The notes under the pieces were generated by a model. That model was not told the DNA's origin. It worked only from the letters and a program-made list of their open reading frames with translations, and did no database searches. A DNA stretch of 46,921 bases from Oscillospiraceae bacterium (GTDB taxonomy: Bacteria; Bacillota; Clostridia; WRLR01): the NCBI GenBank assembly GCA_009777515.1, contig WRLR01000020.1, positions 1 to 46,921 on the forward strand, read 5' to 3'. The translations under genes were made by a program, and so were the position numbers. Shown one piece after another: positions 7,690 through 14,063 of the stretch (within the stretch, counting starts at the first letter, position 1; every line of letters starts with the position of its first letter).

Positions 7690-8785
7690 TGTCCGCCGCT
7701 TTCTTCGCCGTATTATCCTCAGGAACGGCTGGCATTTCCGCTCCGAAATCGCTCGTGACAAATTGCTCCAGCGTACTGTCGTCGTAGTCGCGCTGCTTAA
7801 AGCCTCCCCTGTTGCGGACGCCCGCGCGCTGCCCGGCGCCGGAACCATTGCCCGCCCATCGGGCGCCCGCGCCCGCGCCCGCGCCAGCTCCCGCGCCCCG
7901 CTTGTACCTATCGGCGTTTTCGGCCCTGTGCTTTGCCTCGTGCGCCTGGATTTTTTCCACGGTGTCCAGTTGCCGACTGTGCCAATCTGAAAGTATGCTG
8001 TCAAAAAAGTTAAAGGAGGCGTCGGGCCTCTCCGTCGTCTTGCGCAAGGCCAGCTCTATTATATCAAATGTATATCCGTATGTGTTGAGCCATTTGTCCA
8101 CATACTCCTGCTGGTACACGTCGAGCCGCCGCCTAAGCTTCAGCTTTTTTTGGATCATTCCGCTGACGGCTTTCGTCTCTTCGTATTCTTTGATGTACCG
8201 ATCGAAGTCGAAAGAATTCTTGACGCCCTTTTTATGCATGTTGTCCGCGACTGCGGCGATATACGCTTTGGTCAGGGCGCCGCTGTCCCTGCAGTGCCTA
8301 AATAACAGCAGCATGACGTCTTCCGTGAACCCGTAGCGCGTAAACCACATATCAATGTCCACGTACCACGAAACGGACATGACGCCGCTGAAAAAGGTGT
8401 CGTTGATGGCTTCGATCACCTGCCGCCTGCGTATGTTCAATTTGCCGGACTCCGCCGCCTCCTCGGGCGTCGACGTGGATTTTGGGCGGTAGAATTTGTT
8501 GATTTCGATCTCTTTCAGATCTTTTAGCACGATGCCGTCTTCGGCCCAGGAGAGGATATTGAGGTTGTTCATGAAATTGAGGCCCTTTTTGACGGTATCC
8601 AAAGGGATGTCGAGCTGATGGGCGAGGTCCTGTACGGAAGGGCTGCGGTTCTTCCCGACGAGGAAGAGGCAGTAAATATATATCTTGACGTATTCGCTCT
8701 TCAGCGCCGGCATGTATTCGTTGATGAACACGTCCGGAACCAGTGTGTCGGAATACAGCAGCGTTTTAAAATCTATGTACTGCAT
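7634..8785 (-). CDS. dnaD: DnaD-domain primosomal protein
   Basis: Firmicutes primosome protein that remodels DNA and helps DnaC/DnaI load the helicase. It has 383 residues. The N-terminal winged-helix part includes SVQDLAHQLDIPLDTVKKGLNFM. Two consecutive DnaB_2/DnaD-type helical domains follow (about 125-200 and 205-280); the second contains WLNTYGYTFDIIELALRKT, the family signature region. Residues 290-383 form a low-complexity tail with alternating Gly-Ala and an acidic end. The ATG lies four bases after the glgA stop, and GAGGCG within the glgA end serves as a ribosome-binding site. It overlaps dnaC at its 3' end. Protein size and the two-domain layout fit phage-like or clostridial DnaD proteins. 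Confidence 0.88.
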   Translation of the reverse strand: MQYIDFKTLLYSDTLVPDVFINEYMPALKSEYVKIYIYCLFLVGKNRSPSVQDLAHQLDIPLDTVKKGLNFMNNLNILSWAEDGIVLKDLKEIEINKFYRPKSTSTPEEAAESGKLNIRRRQVIEAINDTFFSGVMSVSWYVDIDMWFTRYGFTEDVMLLLFRHCRDSGALTKAYIAAVADNMHKKGVKNSFDFDRYIKEYEETKAVSGMIQKKLKLRRRLDVYQQEYVDKWLNTYGYTFDIIELALRKTTERPDASFNFFDSILSDWHSRQLDTVEKIQAHEAKHRAENADRYKRGAGAGAGAGAGARWAGNGSGAGQRAGVRNRGGFKQRDYDDSTLEQFVTSDFGAEMPAVPEDNTAKKAADSGTDDSNPERIQTDRGDT

Positions 8786-8789
8786 TTAC

Positions 8790-10487
8790 TCAATGCGCCT
8801 CGCTGAGCGATTTGTATATCGCCAGGTATTTCGCGGCGGCGTCGTCCCATGTCTGGCTGACCCGCATGGCGGCCCTGACCAGCCGGCTCCAGGCCTCCTT
8901 GTCGTTCCTGAAAACGTCGACGGAGCGGTTGATCGTAAAGAGCATATCGTGCGCGTTATAGTTGAAGAACGAAAAGCCGTTGCCCCCGCCGGTTTCGCTG
9001 TTGTACGAATCCACGACGTCCTTTAGGCCCCCCGTTTCGCGTACTATGGGCAGCGTGCCGTAGCGCAGCGCAATCAGGTGCTTTTCCCCGCACGGCTCTA
9101 TACGTGACGGGCGGAGCAGCATGTCGCTGCCGCATATCAGCATCGTCTCCGTCAGGGCCGGGTCCAGGCCGACCTGCCCGGCGCCCTTGTTCAGCTCTTC
9201 CCAGCCGGTCCATTTCTCCCCGTCCCAGAAAACGCCGCCGTTGTAGCGCACATAGGCCACCCTGTTTTTATATTCCAAGGCTTTGGAAGTAAAAAAGTCG
9301 TGGTAGTCGGACTTGCCCTTGCTCGCGATTACCAATTGTACATCAAGCGCCACTATGTCGTCAAAGACGAATTTTATCAAATCCACGCCTTTATCGTAGT
9401 CCAGCTCGTCCGATATGACGATTATTACGGGTATCTCCGCATTTTGCTCAAAACCGAGCAGCTCCTGCAGGCGCCGCTTGTTTTTGGGCTTTTTCGCGTT
9501 AATGGTCACTGCGTCATAGTTTTCCGCTATGCGCTCGTCGGTCGCCGGGTCGTAGACCGTGGTGTCGATGCCGCACAGCACGCCGCTGATCTCGGCGGAG
9601 CGCGCGCGGATGATGCCCTCCAGGTTCTCGCCGTAGTAGGCGTGCTGGATCTCGCGGGCATAATTCGGGCTGACGGTCGCGAGCCCGTCGGAGAACAGCA
9701 GCCCGCCCTTCAGGCTGTTGGCCTGCCCATAAAATTCCAATGTGGACGAGGTGAAAAACTCGCTGGAGAGATCGAGCAGGTCCAGCATGTCGTAGCGCGA
9801 GCATATGCCCTGGTACTGCATGCTGTGGATGACAAACAGCGTTTTGATGGTGACGTCCGAGGCCCGCCGGCTCCTGCTTGTTTTGTACAGCGTCGGGATG
9901 TAGCTCATCTGCCAGTCATGGCACTGGATGATGTCGGGGAGGAAATCGATGCGCGGCAGCATCGCCAACACGGCGTTGCAAAAGCACGAGAAGCGCTCGA
10001 CGTCGTCCACGACGTTTGAATAGACCTGGTTCTGCTCGAAGTAGTCGCCGCACGATACCAGGTAGACCGTTATGCCGCGGTATATCGTCTTGTATATCCT
10101 GCATTGATATGACCTGCGCCCAAGGGTCGCGGCGAACTCGCACAGGGGCTTGGCCGCGTCCAAGTAGCGCTTCGGGATACCCGCGTAGCGCGGGAGGACG
10201 ACCCTGACGTCAACGCCGCCCAGCAGCCCCGCCCCGCCGGCATAGGCGGCGCCTGCGGCGCCTGCGCTCGCAGGTGCTGCGGCGGCTGTAGCGTTTGCGG
10301 CGCTAGCGGAAGCTGCTTCGCCAGCGGATGCTGCAGCGCCTGCGGAAGCTGCGGCGCCAATTTTTTTAGCGGCGTTGTTCAACGCGACGGAAAGATGCGG
10401 TACGACGCGCCCAAGATGCCCGATATTCGTGAATGGTTCAAACTCAGACGCCGCTATCAGGACCTTGGTAATCGCTTTATCGTCCAT
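8790..10487 (-). CDS. glgA: Glycogen/starch synthase-like glycosyltransferase (GT5) with Ala-rich insert
   Basis: GT5 enzymes extend alpha-1,4-glucan from ADP- or UDP-glucose. The start ATG 10487 is preceded by AAAGGCGG and gives 565 residues. The N-terminus (KVLIAASEFEPF) and the C-terminal PSRIEPCG and YGTLPIVRETGGLKDVV match GlgA. Two points are odd. The KTGGL-type nucleotide-sugar loop reads NIGHLG, without the usual Lys. A run of about 45 Ala/Gly/Ser residues (coded near 10240-10370) interrupts the N-terminal domain after NNAAKKIG. It begins an operon with replication genes, and no other glycogen gene is in view. It could be a non-glycogen GT5 relative; the family is clearer than the substrate. 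Confidence 0.72.
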   Translation of the reverse strand: MDDKAITKVLIAASEFEPFTNIGHLGRVVPHLSVALNNAAKKIGAAASAGAAASAGEAASASAANATAAAAPASAGAAGAAYAGGAGLLGGVDVRVVLPRYAGIPKRYLDAAKPLCEFAATLGRRSYQCRIYKTIYRGITVYLVSCGDYFEQNQVYSNVVDDVERFSCFCNAVLAMLPRIDFLPDIIQCHDWQMSYIPTLYKTSRSRRASDVTIKTLFVIHSMQYQGICSRYDMLDLLDLSSEFFTSSTLEFYGQANSLKGGLLFSDGLATVSPNYAREIQHAYYGENLEGIIRARSAEISGVLCGIDTTVYDPATDERIAENYDAVTINAKKPKNKRRLQELLGFEQNAEIPVIIVISDELDYDKGVDLIKFVFDDIVALDVQLVIASKGKSDYHDFFTSKALEYKNRVAYVRYNGGVFWDGEKWTGWEELNKGAGQVGLDPALTETMLICGSDMLLRPSRIEPCGEKHLIALRYGTLPIVRETGGLKDVVDSYNSETGGGNGFSFFNYNAHDMLFTINRSVDVFRNDKEAWSRLVRAAMRVSQTWDDAAAKYLAIYKSLSEAH

Positions 10488-10529
10488 CAAGATACCGCCT
10501 TTCCCAATGCCGTTTGTACTCCAAATGGC

Positions 10530-10556
10530 ATTATATATACGTATACCACGCGACAA
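10530..10556 (-). promoter_or_regulatory. Possible promoter for glgA-dnaD-dnaC
   Basis: On the minus strand a TATAAT box (plus-strand ATTATA 10530-10535) lies about 43 bases before the glgA ATG. A TTGTCG-like -35 (plus 10551-10556) is only 15 bases upstream, shorter than ideal. Confidence 0.4.
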
Positions 10557-10585
10557 TTATCTTTAATCATATAAGAGCGTGTTCA

Positions 10586-10629
10586 GCACACAACGGCATA
10601 TACCGGATATTCCGGCTGTATTTGTGTGC
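10586..10629. promoter_or_regulatory. Nested palindrome between glgA and the tetR-type gene
   Basis: GCACACAA (10586-10593) pairs perfectly with TTGTGTGC (10622-10629). Inside it, CCGGA (10603-10607) pairs with TCCGG (10611-10615). The structure sits in the divergent gap between glgA and the TetR gene and is a candidate operator. I found no matching second copy in the window. Confidence 0.55.
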
Positions 10630-10679
10630 GGGTAAAGATTTTAACATAACTAACGAATAATATCAATAAAATTTGCAAC

Positions 10680-10708
10680 TTGACGACATGAATTTTTGGC
10701 CATATAAT
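10680..10708 (+). promoter_or_regulatory. Sigma-A type promoter for the TetR gene
   Basis: TTGACG (10680-10685), a 17-base spacer, then TATAAT (10703-10708). The start codon of the TetR gene is 69 bases downstream. The match to consensus is strong. Confidence 0.8.
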
Positions 10709-10776
10709 ATGATTGTGGTTTCATAAGGCTGCTGCCATCGAGAACAGCGGCAATCGATCAAAGCGAGGATTGGGCA

Positions 10777-11424
10777 ATGCCAAAAAGAACATTTTTCAGG
10801 CTGGACGAGGACAAGCGCGAGCGCGTAATCCGCGCCGCTATTGACGAATTTCGCAAAAACGGCTATGAAAACTCTAAGGTCGGGGCTATCGCGCAAAACG
10901 CCAATATAGCCAACGGCAGCATATATCAATATTTTGAAGACAAGCGCGAACTGTTCCTTTACTGCGTAAACTGGACGGTTGAAAATTTTATTCGCGAGCT
11001 GGACCGGCAGATGCCCCTGGCGGGCATGGAGCTGTTCGAATACCTACTGGAGGGCCTGCCGGGCCGCGTCGCATACTGGATGCAGGAGCCGGAGCTTGCC
11101 ATGTTCGCGCACGATTTAACGGACGGCGCCATCGATTTTCCCCCGGGCGAGATAAACACCGTGCGCGAGCTGTACGGCTCGCACATACCCAAGCTGATAG
11201 CGAACGGGCAAAAATGGGGCTCGCTCCGCGACGATTTGGACGACGATCTGCTGGCCCTTTTTGTCAAAGGCGTCGTGCGCGAGACGGAGGAGCTGATATA
11301 TAGCAAGTCGGTCGGCTCGGGCTTTGCGCTGACCGAGGACCAGGTCGGCAGCAATGCGGAGCAGCTTGGGCTGATCGTCCAAATGCTCAAAAGCGGGCTT
11401 TCCAAAATGACGGCGCCGTCCTGA
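10777..11424 (+). CDS. TetR/AcrR-family transcriptional regulator
   Basis: DNA-binding repressor with an N-terminal helix-turn-helix and a ligand-binding C-terminal domain. It has 215 residues. Residues 12-60 match the TetR DNA-binding domain (VIRAAIDEFRKNGYENSKV, then IAQNANIANGSIYQYFEDKRELF). The C-terminal half is helical and of no recognised ligand class. GAGG lies 11 bases before the ATG, and a strong promoter stands at 10680-10708. It is divergent from the glgA operon with a palindrome between them, and upstream of the unknown membrane protein at 11590. Either neighbour, or the gene itself, may be its target. Confidence 0.92.
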   Translation: MPKRTFFRLDEDKRERVIRAAIDEFRKNGYENSKVGAIAQNANIANGSIYQYFEDKRELFLYCVNWTVENFIRELDRQMPLAGMELFEYLLEGLPGRVAYWMQEPELAMFAHDLTDGAIDFPPGEINTVRELYGSHIPKLIANGQKWGSLRDDLDDDLLALFVKGVVRETEELIYSKSVGSGFALTEDQVGSNAEQLGLIVQMLKSGLSKMTAPS

Positions 11425-11496
11425 TTTTTTATAGCTTTCGAAAATTATTAATAATATTAATAATCTGTAAATTCATGCTACAACAGCGCCAAAACC

Positions 11497-11524
11497 GGCT
11501 TCCGCGTTTGACTTAACGGAAGCC
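11497..11524. promoter_or_regulatory. Inverted repeat overlapping a promoter (candidate operator)
   Basis: GGCTTCCG (11497-11504) and CGGAAGCC (11517-11524) are perfect inverted repeats 12 bases apart; AAC and GTT extend the dyad with one bulged base. The -35 box TTGACT (11508-11513) lies between the arms, so a bound repressor would block the promoter. It could alternatively be a weak terminator for the TetR gene, but no T run follows. Confidence 0.6.
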
Positions 11525-11536
11525 GTTGTTTATAAT
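11508..11536 (+). promoter_or_regulatory. Sigma-A type promoter for the 11.6-kb gene
   Basis: TTGACT (11508-11513), a 17-base spacer, then TATAAT (11531-11536). The next gene starts at 11590, 53 bases downstream. The match to consensus is strong. Confidence 0.78.
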
Positions 11537-11589
11537 TCGGGTACGATAGGTTAACGGGGCGCGGACATAGCGGAACGCGGAGTGCATAG

Positions 11590-12687
11590 ATGAGCGGAAA
11601 ACCAAAATATGAGCTAAAAGACGCCAGGGACGGCATGGACAACAGGGACACCGGGGGCGATGGGGACAACAGGGGCAGAAGGTCCAAAAAAGGCGACGAC
11701 GCCGCGCAACCGGTATTTAAGACCGAGGAGATGCTAAAACAGGAGGCGCGCGATCGCCTCATCGAGCAGGACGAGCTTATCGCGAAGAGGCCGCCGCAGT
11801 CCGAGCGCAGAAAAAAAATAGACAACTTCTTCTTCCATTATAAATGGCACACAATCCTTGTCTGCGTCGGGGCAGTGCTGCTGGCCGTCTTCATACGCGA
11901 CACCGTGTTTCGCCCCAAGCCCGATCTGACCGTGGTCGTCGCGACGTCGCGCTTCATAACCCAGGCGGAGTCCGACGCGCTCCAGGCCGCGCTGGAGAGC
12001 TATGCCGGCGATTTCAATGAGGATGGCAGGGTGCTGGTCAACCTCGATATGATCACGCTGCCGATAGCGGAGGCGCTCGGCTACGGGGGGGACGATGTCG
12101 CCGGGGGCAACAACGTCGCCGATGGCGACGGGGATGCCGGCGACGCTTCCTCCGGGGGCAACGGCGCCGGGGGCGAAAGCGCCGGGGGCGCCGAGGACGG
12201 CCTGTTCGACATTGCTTCGGTCAGCGATCCAGAGATGTTGCAAGCCTCCATGATGAAGCTGACGGCTATCATAGCGGCGTGGTCCGACACGCTGTTTTTA
12301 ATGGACGACGACATATACGACTACATCGCAGCCATGGCCGGCCCGTCCCCATTCGACGACGACGAGGACGGCGCGGCGGGAGGTAGCGACGGCGCGGCAA
12401 GCGGCGGCAGCGGAGCGGGCGGCAGTGTAGCCGATGGCAGCGTTGCTGTCGACGAGATGCCGGATTACGCCATCTTCGAGGCGCTTAGCGGTATTCATGG
12501 CGCGTCCGGCGCCTATCTGGATCGCCTGGCGATAGGCGAAACTGCGCTGGCGTCCGAGCCGGGCTTCGAATATATGGGGGAATTGGCCTTTTCCCTGCGC
12601 CCGCCCCCCAATACCAACGAAAAGAACGTCAGCTACTTCGCATACTGCATGGGGCTCCTCAACGCCCTGGCAGCCGCCAAAGGCTAG
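11590..12687 (+). CDS. Membrane-anchored protein of unknown function
   Basis: A 365-residue protein with a charged cytoplasmic N-terminus (1-80, with KTEEMLKQEARDRLIEQDELI), one membrane segment at about 87-102 after a YKWH motif, and an exported C-terminal domain beginning PDLTVVVATSRFITQAESDAL. Proteins with a YKWH-type anchor and a PDxT strand are common in Clostridia, but I know of no function. Two Gly/Asp/Ala-rich low-complexity inserts interrupt the exported domain, at about 159-198 and 254-287, and look like expansions. GGAG lies about nine bases before the ATG. It has its own promoter with an overlapping inverted repeat, so it may be controlled by the TetR-type protein just upstream. 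Its stop codon lies in a 19-bp tandem repeat. Confidence 0.8.
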   Translation: MSGKPKYELKDARDGMDNRDTGGDGDNRGRRSKKGDDAAQPVFKTEEMLKQEARDRLIEQDELIAKRPPQSERRKKIDNFFFHYKWHTILVCVGAVLLAVFIRDTVFRPKPDLTVVVATSRFITQAESDALQAALESYAGDFNEDGRVLVNLDMITLPIAEALGYGGDDVAGGNNVADGDGDAGDASSGGNGAGGESAGGAEDGLFDIASVSDPEMLQASMMKLTAIIAAWSDTLFLMDDDIYDYIAAMAGPSPFDDDEDGAAGGSDGAASGGSGAGGSVADGSVAVDEMPDYAIFEALSGIHGASGAYLDRLAIGETALASEPGFEYMGELAFSLRPPPNTNEKNVSYFAYCMGLLNALAAAKG

Positions 12688-12751
12688 AATCCGCGCCAAA
12701 GGCTAAAATCCGCACCAAAGGCTAAAATCCACACCAAAGGCTAAAACCTAA
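12676..12751 (+). repeat. 19-bp tandem repeat, 4 copies, spanning a stop codon
   Basis: Units at 12676-12694, 12695-12713, 12714-12732 and 12733-12751 follow GCCAAAGGCTAAAATCCGC with one to several changes. The TAG stop of the preceding gene (12685-12687) is within the first unit, so the repeat seems to have grown outward from the gene's last codons. Confidence 0.92.
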
Positions 12752-12788
12752 TAAAATCGCATTATCTTAGGTCGGGCGAGGTTTCCAT

Positions 12789-13496
12789 ATGTTAAAAAAA
12801 CTCAAGCAAAAAGTATTGGACGCCAATCTGGCGCTTAGGGAATACGGGCTTGCGCCGTTCACATGGGGCAACGCCTCGCAGGCGGATGCGGACCGCAAAT
12901 ATATGGTCATCAAGCCCAGCGGCGTCCGCTATGAGGACATGTCGCTGGAGGACATGTGCGTTGTATGCATAGAGGACGGCAGCATGGTCGAGGGCGACCT
13001 GAACCCTTCTACGGACACGCCGACGCATCTTGAGCTGTACAGGCATTTTTCGCCTATCTTCGGGATCGCGCACACCCATTCGCCATATGCGACCGCGTTC
13101 GCGCAGGCGGGCATGGCCATCCCGTGCTACGGCACGACGCACGCGGACTATTTTTACGGCGAGATCCCGTGCGCGCGGGCTCTGCGCCCACACGAGATCC
13201 GGGGCGACTACGAGGTCAACACAGGGGGCGTCATCATCAAAACGTTCCAGGAGCGCTCGATCGATCCGCTTTCTACGCCCGGCGCCCTCGTCTGCAGCCA
13301 CGGCCCATTCGCGTGGGGGGCCACGGCCGCAGGGGCGGCGGCAAATGCGGCGTATCTCGAGGAAACCGCGCGCCTCGCATATATGACGCTACAGCTCAGC
13401 CCGGAAGCAGCGCCCGTGCCGCAGGCGTTGTTGGAGAAGCACTACGGCAGAAAGCACGGGGACGGCGCGTATTACGGGCAGACCCCGGCCAAATGA
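12789..13496 (+). CDS. araD: L-ribulose-5-phosphate 4-epimerase-like class II aldolase
   Basis: Zinc enzyme of the class II aldolase/adducin family; AraD, SgbE and UlaF interconvert L-ribulose-5-phosphate and D-xylulose-5-phosphate. It has 235 residues, the usual length. Motifs visible are GNAS, VIKPSGV, STDTPTHLELY, the zinc ligands in AHTHSPYATAFAQAG, GTTHADYFYG, EVNTGGVI and CSHGPFAWG. The tight match of the SDTPTH and THADYFYG segments favours the 4-epimerase over fuculose aldolase. GGCGAGG precedes the ATG by nine bases. No arabinose, xylulose or ascorbate genes are nearby, so its pathway here is unclear. A 12-bp tandem repeat follows the stop. Confidence 0.9.
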   Translation: MLKKLKQKVLDANLALREYGLAPFTWGNASQADADRKYMVIKPSGVRYEDMSLEDMCVVCIEDGSMVEGDLNPSTDTPTHLELYRHFSPIFGIAHTHSPYATAFAQAGMAIPCYGTTHADYFYGEIPCARALRPHEIRGDYEVNTGGVIIKTFQERSIDPLSTPGALVCSHGPFAWGATAAGAAANAAYLEETARLAYMTLQLSPEAAPVPQALLEKHYGRKHGDGAYYGQTPAK

Positions 13497-13520
13497 GCCG
13501 CCGATAATTTTCAGCAGAGC

Positions 13521-13592
13521 AGATGTCTGGGCAGGTGCCTGGGCAGGTATCTGGGTAGATGTCTGGGCAGGTGTCTGGGCAGGCGCTTAGGC
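13521..13592. repeat. 12-bp tandem repeat, 6 copies, after araD
   Basis: Six imperfect 12-bp units of the form AGATGTCTGGGC / AGGTGTCTGGGC run from 25 bases beyond the araD stop to the edge of the inverted-repeat promoter element. Confidence 0.88.
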
Positions 13593-13596
13593 GCAT

Positions 13597-13691
13597 ATTA
13601 TGTCAAACTAATAATTCATTCGAGCCAAAATGTGGTATAATGATATTTACAGCATTGCTGCGGACACAAGCTTAACAGTGTTTGACATAAT
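13597..13691. promoter_or_regulatory. Promoter segment bounded by perfect 12-bp inverted repeats (possible inverton)
   Basis: ATTATGTCAAAC (13597-13608) and GTTTGACATAAT (13680-13691) are exact reverse complements. They enclose 71 bases that contain the extended -10 box at 13633-13641 pointing at trxA. A promoter inside inverted repeats of this size is the layout of invertible, phase-variable promoters. No recombinase gene is in the window, so a pair of regulator sites is an alternative. Confidence 0.55.
13633..13641 (+). promoter_or_regulatory. Extended -10 promoter for trxA
   Basis: TGGTATAAT carries the TG dinucleotide one base before a perfect TATAAT (13636-13641). No good -35 box is seen at 17 bases, which extended -10 promoters tolerate. 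The trxA ATG is 71 bases downstream. Confidence 0.65.
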
Positions 13692-13711
13692 TATTGGAAT
13701 ATGGTGATGAC

Positions 13712-14041
13712 ATGGATACAGCGAATATCATAACATTGAACAGCGAGAACTTTCGCGACGCCACGGCCATGGCCGACAAACTGGTTCTGGTGGACTTTTG
13801 GGCCAAGTGGTGCGCCCCCTGCCGCGCCGTAGCGCCTATCCTCGAACGGCTCGCAGGGGAGTATCCGGAAAAGCTGCTGATCGGCAAGCTGGACATCGAT
13901 GAGCAAAGGGAGATCGCCATCGAGTTCGGGATCTCCAGCATACCGACGATCCAACTATACAAAGACGGAAAAATGATCGACGCCCTTGTCGGCTCGAGGC
14001 CGTACAAGGATTACAAAGCCGTCGTGGAAAGTTACATATGA
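13712..14041 (+). CDS. trxA: Thioredoxin
   Basis: Small disulfide reductase, 109 residues. The active site is WCAPC within [18 protein letters not shown]; the usual thioredoxin CGPC is here CAPC. The cis-Pro loop [12 protein letters not shown] is present. ATG 13712 is preceded by GGTGA six bases away; in-frame TTG 13694 lies upstream but has no ribosome-binding site. It is 22 bases ahead of the giant activase gene. That enzyme class has oxygen-sensitive iron-sulfur clusters and needs low-potential electrons, so a redox partnership is possible but not shown. Expression is probably driven by the promoter in the inverted-repeat element. Confidence 0.93.
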   Translation: MDTANIITLNSENFRDATAMADKLVLVDFWAKWCAPCRAVAPILERLAGEYPEKLLIGKLDIDEQREIAIEFGISSIPTIQLYKDGKMIDALVGSRPYKDYKAVVESYI

Positions 14042-14063
14042 CCTGCTGCTCCGGGACGGGGGG

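Noticed and set aside
7690-8004. N-terminal extension of DnaC by 105 residues
   Set aside because: This stretch overlaps dnaD, is Arg/Ser/Ala-rich and has no relation to DnaC; the domain starts near residue 106 at a GTG.
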